DNA of 64,000 nucleotides from Silurus meridionalis (GCF_014805685.1 NC_060899.1:8438290-8502289), one strand, 5' to 3'; positions 35,382 to 46,927 are shown, counted from the stretch's first letter. Notes: generated by a model not told the origin, from the letters alone. Made by a program: numbers and translations.

Positions 35382-35515
35382 TTTTAGTTAGAGTGGAGGC
35401 AAGTCTTAATACTACAAATCATTATAGACAATGTTGTGTGTCCAACTCTGTGGCACATAGTGATGTGATGATCAGATGTCAACATATCTTTGGCTATATA
35501 GTGTAGCTAGACTAC
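35382..35515 (-). pseudogene. Outer Tc1-like relic, second part with terminus
   Basis: Resumes the copy broken at 34210: TACAAATCATTATAGACA, CCAACTCTGTGGCACA and the family end GATGTCAACATATCTTTGGC followed by TATATAGTGTA. Confidence 0.72.
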
Positions 35516-36110
35516 ACTGGTCATATTGCTAACACATCAGGTCTGGGTCTTCTCCAAATATCTTTCATTATTTTGTTCACCATGATTGGAAGTCTAGCTA
35601 TCTTTTGGCTAATACCCCTAGTGTAATTGAGGCACTCTTTCTAATTAGCATATTTGAGTCTGGAACCAATTTCCCTGCATTTGTCCGTCATTCTGCTCAA
35701 TGATCATGTTTTTTTAGCATTTTCCATAATTCCTGATCTCTCTGATCTTCTGACTACTTCTGGCTCTGGCAACACAGGGCACCACATATCTGCTCCCTTT
35801 CAAATAATTTTTTATATACTTGTATATTCTCAGGTTGGTCCAAATCTGTGGCACATATTGGTGTGAAGATCAGATGTCAACATATCTTTGCTATATAGTG
35901 TAGCTATTCTGATACATTAGCCAGATTGCTAACTCATCAGGTCTGGGTCTTCTCTGCATATCTTTCATTCTTTCTTTGCCATGATCTAAAGACTAGCTAT
36001 CCTTTGGTTAAAATCATTAGTGTACTTGAGGTGTGATTCTTAGTTAGCATACTTGAGTCTGAAACAAAGTATGCTAAATCATCTGCTTTCTGGCCAACAC
36101 AGGGCACCAC
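35441..36110. repeat. Diverged tandem duplication, offset about 398 bp
   Basis: Unit 1 (35441-35785) and unit 2 (35839-36110) share, in order, TCTGTGGCACATA, GATCAGATGTCAACATATCT, ATATAGTGTAGCTA, CATCAGGTCTGGGTCTTCTC, ACTTGAGTCTG-type and CAACACAGGGCACCAC blocks. Unit 2 has lost about 75 bp. Each unit begins with a Tc1 family 3' terminus. Confidence 0.8.
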
Positions 36111-37399
36111 TGGGAAAAATCTTAAGGAAACATCGATTTACAGGCAGCACAGTATCTAAAAATATATACAATTATACATAATATCAATAAATCAAACAGT
36201 TAATTTTGACAAAACATCCAAACATTTAGGACTGTTTCAAATATGCCTGTTTCAGAGGTGAAAATTCTAGCTAAATTAGTTATTTCAATATGTGTATATA
36301 AAATAGAAAATGATCAATTATAATAAATAATATATAACGAGCTTTTCCTATTAGAAAAGAGTATGATAAACAGAAAAACATTTATACGCACGTTTTTTTT
36401 AAATTTGGAATTATTTAATAAATATGCCTTATGTATGAGTAACAAAGTTATTGGCAGTGAAACTTTTAAAGTAAAATGCAGAATTTTTGAATTAGAAACA
36501 GTTTTATGTGAAAATGCTAAGCGATGTCTACCAGGCATGTGGCCCCAAAGGATTTGACAATACCAAGAGATTTTTCTTGATGTTTTTTGGTATTGACATA
36601 AAAAATTGGGCACACCATATTTAAGAAATAATAATGTTTTTTAAATGTTGTAAAAGACTGAAAAAGCTAACTGAAACTTTTAGTATTTATTTTATATACA
36701 TAATGTAAAAATGTAAAAGAAAATCATTTATTAAATTTTCTATTTTTTTTTTTTTATTTTGTTCTTATTTATTTATTGTTTTTATTTTGGGGACTGATGG
36801 AAAATATTTTAAACACAAATAATTGACTATATTTTATCACAAGTGGCAATTAATTGTTGCATTTATTCCAAATGTGTCTAAATTAAATGCTGTATTATTT
36901 TATAAATATTTTTATTGCAAAGTGTTTTGCAGCACTTCAGTACAACACTCCTTATCTGAATATATCAACACTCATAGATATAAAAACTGTACTAGAAATA
37001 ATTGGTGAAGAAGTGGTGAGGAATTAGGGTGATTGGTAAATGGCAGTCAGGGAAGGTGAAGGTGAATCTTGCCTAGGGCATTAACTGTGCCAGGGCATGT
37101 GTCTACCATCGTAATGGATAAATGACAAGTTTGAAGTAATTGCTGGACTTTGGATAAATAATGTAACAGACCTCAATTATTGTTACTGCGAAAGCCCCCT
37201 TGAGTGTTTAAAATGCATCCAGCATGACAATAGAAACTATTTTTATAGCTCTTCTTTTGATACATTGATATTGTATGCCAGGGGAAACAAAGTAAAAACT
37301 GTGTAATTAACAGATTGGAGTAGGATTATGAGTATGAATGGAGGATTTGTCAAGGTTGTGGACTGAATATATATTTAATTGATCGAGTGCAATTTGTGT
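36111..37399. other. Very AT-rich intergenic stretch, no gene seen
   Basis: Overlapping 99- and 64-codon frames near 36314-36613 on opposite strands show no domain. Confidence 0.4.
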
Positions 37400-37660
37400 T
37401 GCAGTAAATGTCTGTGTGGAGTTTTTCTGAATATGATCATCGTATTTTTGGAAGGATTTCCCAATGATTCTCCAATATCCACCTATATCCAACAAACATG
37501 CAACATGCTTTGCTAATGTGCCCTAGGTGTGTGCCTGGTGTTTGCAATGGACTGATGTTCAATCCATTGTATTTTTTCACCTTGTTCCCTGAACAGTATC
37601 CATCTCCACTACATTCCTTACCAAGATGAAGTGCTTATTGAAGATAACTGAATGAATAAC
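37400..37660 (+). repeat. Common fish interspersed repeat, copy 4
   Basis: CTGTGTGGAGTTTTTCTGAA, the ATGTGCCCTAGGTGTG block, GCAATGGACTGATG and the GATAACTGAATGAATAACTG end match the family in order, heavily diverged. Confidence 0.5.
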
Positions 37661-38360
37661 TGAATACTGCGGTACTAATTCATACCTACTACCTGCATCT
37701 GCTGTGAATACATCACTAGACACATACTGACCCTCTGCCCTGTGAGCACATCTGACTAATTAAAGTTTGTTTGTACATGCAGATGAGCGGTAAGGACGAT
37801 GATGTGGAGATTCAGAAGGGGAATAGAGCAGTGAGGTCAGGTCATTGGCTCAGCTGAGACCCTAACAGCCTAGTAATGTCTTAATGAGCTTGCCAGCCTC
37901 ATTTGTTTATGTTAATGACAAGAAATGATATTAGTGCTTTTGTGTCTGCCGGTGAATGAGCTTGTCACTGCCCCCACCCCTACGCAAGAGGTCACAGACC
38001 AGTGATTGGAGTTCAGCATAAATGCATTTACTGTTTAATTGATTTAATCAGCTCAACTATGTCAACTGATTTGACATTTCAGCAGGGCATGGGCTTTTCA
38101 TGGATGATACAAAGAGTGCTATTGGTAACCCATGTGAACTTTGTTTAAGATCTATTTAATAGCTATTAGGACCGCTCTAATAAGGGCATCTCTTTAACAC
38201 CAGGATATGCTTTTTTTACCCTCAAAAGGAAGTGTTGTACCTGTGGCAAAATGTCATACACCTTCTCAAAGGAGGTGCAAGCTTTTGCTCAAAATAAAAA
38301 GAGGAATATTGAGGCCAATTATTTAAAGATGTGTTCATGTGTGTATGCATCTGTACATGC

Positions 38361-38362
<2 letters not shown>
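37661..38362. other. Non-repetitive block, possible conserved non-coding DNA
   Basis: 37750-38110 holds several homeodomain-type cores (ACTAATTAAAG, GTTTAATTGATT) and balanced composition, without an open frame. Visual judgement only. Confidence 0.25.

Positions 38363-38425
<63 letters not shown>
38363..38425. repeat. (GT)n microsatellite
   Basis: About 31 GT units. Confidence 0.97.
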
Positions 38426-38426
<1 letters not shown>

Positions 38427-38449
38427 TTTTTACCCTGCTTATAGGAGGT

Positions 38450-38720
38450 AATTTTGTTATTCAGCCAGAGCTATTTTGACTGCATATTCAGTGCTGACTG
38501 AGTTATTCAGGCATGTGAAAGCAGGCCGGCCTGCTTTGCACTGATAACTTCACAGCCACGCACTCCGGTTTCCTCATTCACCAATGCTATAATTAATAAA
38601 GCAGAGGGGAAGGGAGTGTGGCCATTAATTGGAGCCACTGTCCTTCAAAGCTGTTGGGGGAAAAGTGTATAATCATTTTCCACAGTAGTCCACAGCTTAC
38701 TGAATTATTAATACAATCAT
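38450..38720. other. Non-repetitive block, possible conserved non-coding DNA
   Basis: Contains CATTAATTGGAG and TATAATTAATAAAG, with moderate GC and no exon. Visual judgement only. Confidence 0.25.
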
Positions 38721-38854
38721 ACAGCGAGACAGAGGGAAGAATAGCACTGAAAACATTCATTTAGGTCCGGAGAGAACACTGCTGCTGGACCCCAACCAAA
38801 CAGTCCACACACAGGCAGAGATAACACTCAAGCACTGCCTGAACAGCCTGAATT

Positions 38855-38855
<1 letters not shown>

Positions 38856-38891
<36 letters not shown>

Positions 38892-38898
38892 GAGAGAG
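38856..38898. repeat. (GA)n microsatellite
   Basis: About 21 GA units with one TA interruption. Confidence 0.95.
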
Positions 38899-39125
38899 GG
38901 GTGATTAAGTGATGTGAAAGACAGTGATGTGTGCATGAACACACTGTGGAAATGTTACTGAACAAAAAGTTTTGTGAGCAATATACAGCTTTTTTTTATT
39001 TTAAAATACATCTTTGAGTTGAACTGAATGAAAAAATGATGTCTGATATATTTAAATTGATGCATTGCTTCTCTAAAGAACATGCAACCCAGATTCACAT
39101 TTAAAGTCTCCAATAATTACTAACA

Positions 39126-39126
<1 letters not shown>

Positions 39127-39182
<56 letters not shown>
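39127..39182. repeat. (CT)n microsatellite
   Basis: About 27 CT units. Confidence 0.95.
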
Positions 39183-39798
39183 AGTCTCTCTCAAACATAC
39201 ATACACATCAGCTGTGACCCTGCAGTAATTTTTATGATCTAATATATCATTTGAACATCTACAGCACATAATCCATGGGCAAAAAGCTTCACAATTACAA
39301 ACACCAATATTAACAGTAAATTTCTAATTAAAGAAGTTCCTGTTACCATTGACAAATGTTTATTACTGTGAATAATAGAATTTGCACTTGTTCCTGATTT
39401 TTTTAATTATTATATTACATCAGAGATATCATCACTATAGGAATTCTTAAAAATTTCCAATTAGTTTTCATGAACTCAAAACAAAATTTTATGTCATACA
39501 GTGATTATTTTACATACTGTGTATATAAAATGGGGCGGCTTAATCTATCCATGCATGTAATTAAAAACCAATGCATTGTATGTGCTCTGTCTTATTTTAC
39601 TCTGTCAATTCAGGAGCATAAAACATGAATACTATAATTTTTTTTTAATAGAGTATGCTAATGTATGCATATATGTGAGTTTGTGCTAGTCTGCTGCCAT
39701 GTGTATTGTGCCACTGCCTCTGTGTGAATGACTGTTGTACAGTTGTGCAATAGCGATAGGCCAAGCTCATTATAATTCAGACAACCAGAAACAAAGGC
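39183..39798. other. AT-rich intergenic stretch, no gene seen
   Basis: Nothing recognised. Confidence 0.45.
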
Positions 39799-39819
39799 TC
39801 ACACACACACACAGACACA

Positions 39820-39861
<42 letters not shown>
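39799..39861. repeat. (CA)n microsatellite
   Basis: CA units with two GACA interruptions at the left. Confidence 0.95.
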
Positions 39862-40227
39862 CTGCTGTGTGTTCCTCCATGATAACCTCCTTTCGAAATG
39901 AACCTGCATATTCACTCACTCAACACACTTACACACATGTGCTAGGTCTCTTACACATACACATATATATGTGTGTAAGCACACAAAAATAATGTGGTCA
40001 CATTGCATATCGACATTTACATTTACAGACAATGAATAGCAATAAATTGGCTCCCTATTTTATATAAATATAGGGTTAAATATATATAAGGTAGCGACTG
40101 GAATGGAAACGATTCAGAACTAGTCCCCTTTCTCTTCTGTGCTCTAATTCACTCTGCTGAGCCTTTGATGGAAATGAAAAAGGAGCCTTACGTTGTGTTT
40201 GGTGCCATTTTCTCTTTCTCTTCAAAG

Positions 40228-40228
40228 C

Positions 40229-40273
<45 letters not shown>

Positions 40274-40282
40274 CACACACAC
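40228..40282. repeat. (CA)n microsatellite
   Basis: About 21 CA units, then CATG-interrupted CA. Confidence 0.94.
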
Positions 40283-40651
40283 ATGCACACACCCTTCAGT
40301 CCATGTGTCTGTGTGTGCATAAAGCATGACCTGAATTCACATCGTCACGCTATCCCTACTGCTCTTACCACGCAATAAGCAAACTGCTCTTCAATGCACA
40401 AAAAAAAGAAATGCACACAAAGAACCGGCTCTGAAAGCAGCCATATAAACATGCGCTGATCATACATTTAAGAGGAAAACATGAATGACAAAAAACGCGC
40501 ATTATGTCTGCTTTTGCATTCTGTCCTTAACCAAAGCAGACGTGTTTTGAAAGGCGTGCATTTGTGAAAGGATGCTCTACGGATGCACAAGGCCACCGTA
40601 TTCGTTTTTTGTATAAGAGTATGTCTACCATATTGTTTTTTTTCCCCCTAG

Positions 40652-40835
40652 CATCACCTTGTGTTTTAGTCTATATTGGACATTTTGTGTGACCTCTGAC
40701 GGGGGAAAGGTCATCTCCATGGTGATGAATGTGCGAGGCAAACGAGAGCACTCCGCCATCACTCCTCAAGGACATGCCGGTGTGATTGGCCACCTCTGGG
40801 ACAGGAAATCGAAGAGGAGCAGAGAGGAAGAAAAG
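40652..40835 (+). other. Candidate exon or conserved non-coding block
   Basis: A long pyrimidine tract followed by CCCCCTAG (acceptor-like, ending 40651), then a 184-bp segment open in one frame, then AAAAG|GTGTGA (donor-like). The peptide (GKVISMVMNVRGKREHSAI region) is not recognised. The block is more GC-rich than its flanks. Coding status is doubtful. Confidence 0.2.
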
Positions 40836-40841
40836 GTGTGA

Positions 40842-41139
40842 TTTCACAAGCTAAATTACCCTAGGGACGGATGAGAGGAGTGTGCAATCGGGTGGCAGCG
40901 TTGTGTCCGATTTCACACTGAAATCTCAGTGTTTCTTGAGGAAAAAAAGAACATTTGCAAGCATGTTAATGCGTGCCACTGACTTCACGATGAGAACAGA
41001 CTAATGGTTAGATTTTAGTATTTGATTTGACAAAATTATCCTTAAAGTGACCCATGAAAACAGTATTAGACAAAAATAACTGTTAAAGAGCATCATGTTA
41101 CAGCAGCATATTCATTCAAACTCATTTTTAACTTCTATT

Positions 41140-41141
<2 letters not shown>
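40842..41141. other. Intergenic stretch, no gene seen
   Basis: No element recognised. Confidence 0.4.

Positions 41142-41197
<56 letters not shown>
41142..41197. repeat. (CT)n microsatellite
   Basis: About 28 CT units. Confidence 0.96.
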
Positions 41198-41199
<2 letters not shown>

Positions 41200-41335
41200 A
41201 TAATTTCTGCCACTTGCCCTCCTTTACACCCCTTACTTCTGTCACTCCGAATATTTCTCTCTAATCTCACCTTATCTCTCGATCTCCCAGCTCACAAATA
41301 AATGATAGAAAACTCTGTTCAAAGAGATAAGACTT

Positions 41336-41337
<2 letters not shown>

Positions 41338-41417
<80 letters not shown>

Positions 41418-41427
41418 CTCTCTCTTT
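41338..41427. repeat. (CT)n microsatellite
   Basis: About 44 CT units with one GCT interruption near the right end. Confidence 0.96.
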
Positions 41428-42311
41428 CTATATATCTATCTATCTTGCTTCTTTCCTTCATCTTAATCCTCTTGCTATCTAAAAGTAATAATCACTCTGT
41501 ATGCCCCATGCTCCATCTGATAGCTGTACCTTTGTAAAAATAATAATAATAATAATAAATAAATTAATTTAAAAAAAGGAAAAGACTTGAAATAACCACA
41601 CTGTGTTAAAGGCTACTTATTTGAATGACGAAAATGAGTATACTGTCACACCTACAAGTGTAGGAGATAAATGTCACTGAAAGATTTAAGAAAAAATTGG
41701 ACTAAACTAAATTAAGTCAGAAGATTAGAAAGGAATGTAAAGCCTGTCTAAATTAATTAGCCCTACAATGAAGTGTCAAATCTAACATGAAAATATGTTA
41801 AATGGTCATGATAATCAACAATGTGGTTGCATTACCTGTTTTTTTTATTTTTTTTTATTTCATGCATCTCTCATGTGCATACAAACAGTTTGAAAAGCTG
41901 CACAACTGTGAAAAATATTAACCATAACCTTATAAGCATTCAACACCCCCACCTACTCCTCTAAGACCTCAAATCATTTTTTACATCTTTTCCTGATCGG
42001 GATGAGTAAATTATTTATTGAATTAATTTAACAGTAAATCAAGAGCTGGGAAAAAAAAACACCACAAGTTTGCAAGAAATGTTTACAAACTAGGGATGAA
42101 TGGCTCAACAAAAATGTTCCCTGCACAAAGATGTTTTCTCACCCCTGCCAAACACCAAATGGATTGTCCCAAGATAAAGTGACAAGAAAAAAAGGTTAGG
42201 GGATGAACTGGGAATGTGCTGGAAGTGGAAAATGCCCCTATTGTTCATTGCGGTCGCCTTCTCATTTGATTCCTGTTTTGCTGTATTCGATCACCAATCT
42301 CTCTCTCTCTG

Positions 42312-42315
<4 letters not shown>
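41428..42315. other. AT-rich intergenic stretch, no gene seen
   Basis: Nothing recognised except a short (AAT)n near 41540. Confidence 0.45.

Positions 42316-42374
<59 letters not shown>
42316..42374. repeat. (CA)n microsatellite
   Basis: About 29 CA units just after a short (CT)n. Confidence 0.96.
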
Positions 42375-42378
<4 letters not shown>

Positions 42379-42399
42379 AACCAAGTGTGTTCCTGTTTC

Positions 42400-42700
42400 A
42401 TATGTAAATCTCCCTGAGAACAATCCACTTGGAGCACTGGTGTGCTAAATCATCAGTTCTGTGATAGCAGGGAGCAGCTTGTATTATTACATCTAATTAG
42501 ATCCTTTCTGTTTCCTATCAATTTACAGAGTAATTAAAACCGTCCCCGCCTGATTATCTACTAACTGCTGATTCAGGGGCAGAGATGAAACACATCCAAA
42601 TGCTTCTGTCACACCAACTCCATCAAAACATATTGCCAATCATGCAATCATGTGACATCAGGTGGAATGAAGGAATTCATAGTCATGTATATTAACACCG
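42400..42700. other. Non-repetitive block, possible conserved non-coding DNA
   Basis: Contains ATCTAATTAGATC and AGAGTAATTAAAACC homeodomain-type cores, with no open frame. Visual judgement only. Confidence 0.25.
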
Positions 42701-42827
42701 CACTCTTCATCTCATAAAACTTTAACATAAAACTATATACTATATAAACAGCCCTATATGTCAAAATTATCCCGCTGATAACGCGAATTCATTTAACAGC
42801 ACTTATTTTATTAACAATATAATTCAA

Positions 42828-43330
42828 AATATAAATAAATAAATATAAAAGAGGCAAAAATTAAAACCTGCAATGCAACACACATTTATTAAAGAATAAT
42901 AAACTACACAAACATTTTGAATCACTTAACATTTGTTTTACTGATGAGCCAAGTCTCAAATCAAGCACCAAAATCTGCCATGGTGCACACGTCCGGCAAT
43001 TAAAACCATACGTGTGGAAACATCGCAAAAATTTCAGTTTGGTGTCCTGATGATTTATGTCATTTAAAACACTATAATTACTTGAAAACATTTACAAGAA
43101 TATTTTGTCTTTATGCTCTATGTTGAGCCTGGTTTCACTAATAATAAACATGCATTTGCATAAAGCATCAATATTTGTCCATGCCCATGTTGATAAAAGT
43201 ATTAAAAACTTTAAAAAGTATTGATTTGGATACATTTAGAACAGATAAAAATGTGATTATGTTGAGATTAATTGTGAGTCAACTCATGACAATCAAGCAA
43301 TTAATCTTGTTGAAATATTTTAATTGATTG

Positions 43331-43337
<7 letters not shown>
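42828..43337 (-). repeat. Interspersed fish repeat with TTAATCGC-type end, inverted copy
   Basis: Reverse complement of the 2825-3255 repeat over most of its length, sharing the CATGGGCATGGACAAATAT block (minus strand) and both end blocks. It retains about 80 bp that the other copy lacks. Confidence 0.7.

Positions 43338-43407
<70 letters not shown>
43338..43407. repeat. (TA)n microsatellite
   Basis: About 35 TA units at the outer end of the inverted interspersed repeat. Confidence 0.96.
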
Positions 43408-43410
<3 letters not shown>

Positions 43411-44096
43411 AATATATACACTGAATTAATTCTGAGAGCGATGATAAATCTTGCATGTGTAATGTACGGTATAGATATAAAATGCAGAGAATTTGAAGAG
43501 TTCAAATTTCACACCAATGCAGCAATAAAAATACAGCTTTTGTGCGTGTGTCTATTTGTGTGTGAAATCAAGAGGGTTCCTCATATTGCTGCATGTGTAG
43601 ATTGCCAATGACCATATGTTTTTGTGTTTATTGAAAGATATAAATGGTTAATGCTAATTATATAATCATTCAAAATTCATCAAATAACACATATATAGTA
43701 CACTGCGGTTATATGATGCTTAAACTGAGAATACTGAGAATACTGAGAATATTCTGCATCTCCATTACACCCTTTACTTTGACTGACACTTAAGAAAATA
43801 ATAAAATATGAGCACAAATCTGCTCACCAACACCCAATAAACCACTCATTCTGATACGTCACACTTCATCTACTTTGGAATAAAGGACCAAAAACATAAT
43901 GCAGGACAAGGAGATGCTAATATTAGATTAATTTATTTTTATTTTGAGAAAATACAGACCTGTAAATCATGTGTGGAAAAAAGAGCATTCTACGAAGAAA
44001 CACTATATCATCTTGTTTCCATGGCTACCAGCCATACTGCCTTGGGATCATGATGGCGTGAAATAGACTGAATTGACAGAGATGTGCAAACGTGCT
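43408..44096. other. AT-rich intergenic stretch, no gene seen
   Basis: Nothing recognised. A short ACTGAGAAT triplication lies near 43726-43750. Confidence 0.45.
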
Positions 44097-44179
44097 TGTG
44101 TGTGTGCGTGTGTGTGTGTGTGCGTGCGTGCGTGCGTGTGTGTGTGCGCGCGCGTGTGTGTGTGTGTGTGTGTGTGTGT
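44097..44179. repeat. (GT)n microsatellite with GCGT and CGCG variants
   Basis: A GT tract containing three or four GCGT units and a GCGCGCG stretch. Confidence 0.94.
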
Positions 44180-44653
44180 ACAATTACATTATGCACCTGT
44201 ATATTAAATTTTATATGCAATATGTACCTATAAGCATGTTACTTATTGTGCATTTTTATTCACTCCAAATGTCTGGATGCTTTTTGCTTTGCTTTTTTGC
44301 TTACACTTACCTAAAACTGCTAATATCTGTGATAAATTTGCATTTCCTATAAGCAAGATCAAACTGCTTGTGGTAGTTCTGCATTTGGATCTGATCATTT
44401 CTAATATTTTGTCTATTTTTATATTTCAGGGTTTTTTAGGGGGAACTTTTGAAGGTTAGAGTGTATGTTACAAGTGCAGCAGGAATGATGAAACTTTTTT
44501 CCCATAGCAAGGTACTGATCAGGTACAGAGAGGAATCCTCTTGCCCTCTTGAGGGCTCTCCTGTCCTAACCTCCACCACGGGTTCATGAACATCTCAGTG
44601 CTCGAGTGCATTAACACATGGCTGTCTGCATGCTCCCATTATGCTGAATTGTA

Positions 44654-44655
<2 letters not shown>

Positions 44656-44706
<51 letters not shown>

Positions 44707-44723
44707 ACGTGTGTGTGTGTGTG
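44656..44723. repeat. (GT)n microsatellite
   Basis: About 32 GT units with one GCAC interruption. Confidence 0.96.
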
Positions 44724-44886
44724 TTGGGCTGGCTGTTTCGGAGTTAAAAAAGGACAGGACCAGTCCCTGTAAGGGGACAAATCATAGCAGCAGAGGGAGA
44801 CAGAGAAGGTCTTGAATTCCCCTTGGAATATAATGTGTGCTTCACATCAGAGTGTGTGAAGAAGAAGTGTGCGTCTGATTAAAGGC

Positions 44887-44888
<2 letters not shown>

Positions 44889-44951
<63 letters not shown>

Positions 44952-44960
44952 TGTGTGTGT
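44889..44960. repeat. (GT)n microsatellite, left arm of a GT/CA pair
   Basis: About 35 GT units with one GA interruption. Confidence 0.96.
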
Positions 44961-45033
44961 AATCCGAAAGTGGCCTCGGGGGCTGGGGGAGGGAATAAGA
45001 TTCAGCAGCAGACACTTGGCGCGTGCCTTGCGT

Positions 45034-45036
<3 letters not shown>

Positions 45037-45078
<42 letters not shown>

Positions 45079-45088
45079 CACACACACA
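45037..45088. repeat. (CA)n microsatellite, right arm of a GT/CA pair
   Basis: About 26 CA units with one CG interruption, 76 bp right of a GT tract of similar size. Confidence 0.96.
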
Positions 45089-45720
45089 ATAAATCTGGTG
45101 AGCAGCAGTCATTGTAAGGTTTGTGGAGGAGGGGAAAGGGGCAGGTGGAAGGAACATGGCTCCCCCTCCCCCCAACCTTTCTCATCCAAACCAGCATCTC
45201 CATCAGTGTTCTAACCTCATGGTGAGTGAAATGCACCATCAGCCACTTCCTCAGTCTGTGCCTAGCTGTGTGGTACAGAAGGGTTGAAACTAAGTGTTGG
45301 GGTTGAAAAGGTTATTGTGAGTGGGCTTGAGGATTGGGGGCGCTGCTCAATACGTATGCAGATAAGCATACGCCTGGCGTCTCATGTACACATGGCGTGT
45401 GCGCGTGTGTTTAGGGTGGGGGCCGCAGACTGTTGTGACTACCTTCACCAGCCGGCCTGGGGGAGGGACTAAAGGTCATAGAGGTCACGCACCCCTGAGA
45501 CAGATGCTGCACCTTACTCATTTGCAGACACGCATATGCTTGCGTACATGCTGCGGTTAGTGACCTTCAACTTTAAGCAACCTTGACCCCAACAGACGGG
45601 AGGCAACCGAAGAACAGATACCCGCCGAGAACAAGCACACCCTGCACTACAATCAGAATGGTGCATCCCAATTAAAATCAAGGTTAACCCCATATTCAAC
45701 ATTTTCAAAAAGGCAGTAAT
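45089..45720. promoter_or_regulatory. GC-balanced block with a DR3 nuclear-receptor-type site
   Basis: AGGTCATAGAGGTCA at 45473-45487 is a perfect direct repeat of AGGTCA with a 3-bp spacer. Nearby half-sites are TGACCT (45561-45566) and TTGACC (45583-45588). The block is non-repetitive and has no recognised exon. Regulatory function is inferred. Confidence 0.3.
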
Positions 45721-46205
45721 TTATCACCAGGAATATTATCTAAAGAGGAAGCAAAACAGTATTTATGCATGCTGCAGGCATCAGAATAATTAAAATAAAT
45801 ATATATTTTTTCATTAAGAAATCTTCTGTGGTATTCAAGGAGATTCATTTTATTTTAGCAACAATGACTAGATAATCCTTAGAGCATTTTAATGTCTATG
45901 TTATATGGCTCACATATAATATAGATCACTGGATAAACATCAGCTGGGCTTTAAAAGAAAAAGAAAAAAGAAAAGAAAAAATTGCTTGGTTAAATCATAT
46001 AAAATAATATTTTATGAAAATATAATATAATATTGTAAATCAAATGGATGCAATACCCTTGTTTATTATATTGGTTAGATTGAGCAGTCAGGTTAATTGC
46101 CACAAATGAAATTGATTAAATAAAATTAAATAAATGGAAAAATTAAATTAAATTGTTTACATTTGTTAAAACCCATTTGGGTAATACAGAAGTTGTATGT
46201 AAGTG

Positions 46206-46207
<2 letters not shown>
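45721..46207. other. AT-rich intergenic stretch, no gene seen
   Basis: Nothing recognised. Confidence 0.45.

Positions 46208-46266
<59 letters not shown>
46208..46266. repeat. (GT)n microsatellite
   Basis: About 29 GT units. Confidence 0.97.
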
Positions 46267-46269
<3 letters not shown>

Positions 46270-46446
46270 ATATTTAATATTTAATTTAATTTTTAAGATA
46301 TGTTCTACTTAATTGTTCTACTGATTTCAGCAAACTTAAAAAAATATCAGGGGTATTAAAAAGTAGCTAGAGTTAGTGCAGAGTCGCTGTGACTACCTAC
46401 TCTGCAACGGAAATAAGATTTGTTTTGCACATGCATGAAAACACTG

Positions 46447-46519
46447 AAGAATCCATGGTGCTAGCATTAGCCGCTAACCAGGAAGTGGCTAGCGGCTAAC
46501 ACTAGTGATATGGATTCTT
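46447..46519. repeat. Imperfect inverted repeat, 30-bp arms, 13-nt loop
   Basis: Arm 46447-46476 (AAGAATCCATGGTGCTAGCA then TTAGCCGCTA) pairs with 46490-46519 at about 25 of 30 positions. Loop 46477-46489. It may be a small foldback element. Confidence 0.75.
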
Positions 46520-46856
46520 TAGGGTTTTATGTACAGCTTCAAAAATTTTTCCAATCCTGACAATTAAATCCTGACAATTCTACATATCGAAGGAGTGAAT
46601 GAATGAAGAATGGAGGGAAAGAAAGACATTAAATTAAAGAAATTAAATGTTTCTATTTATTCTTATTTGTTATACCAATTTAATTGATTACTCAGTTAAA
46701 TCAATATAAAAAAGTATATTGCATTAATTTAATGTATCCTCTTTTATTTTTGTAAAACATTTTAAAATATTTTATGTATTATTTATCTAGCAGGCATGGT
46801 AATAATAATAAACTGTGTTAACAGAAAATTACATTTTCCACCTAACCGTTACACCC

Positions 46857-46859
<3 letters not shown>

Positions 46860-46927
<68 letters not shown>
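46860..46927. repeat. (TA)n microsatellite
   Basis: About 34 TA units, preceded by CCGTTACACCCCTAA, which resembles a transposon terminus (GGGGTGTAACGG type). Confidence 0.94.

Noticed and set aside
36314..36613. 99-codon minus-strand frame as a gene
   Set aside because: AT-rich, no domain, overlapped by an antisense frame of similar openness, and its codon content reflects composition.
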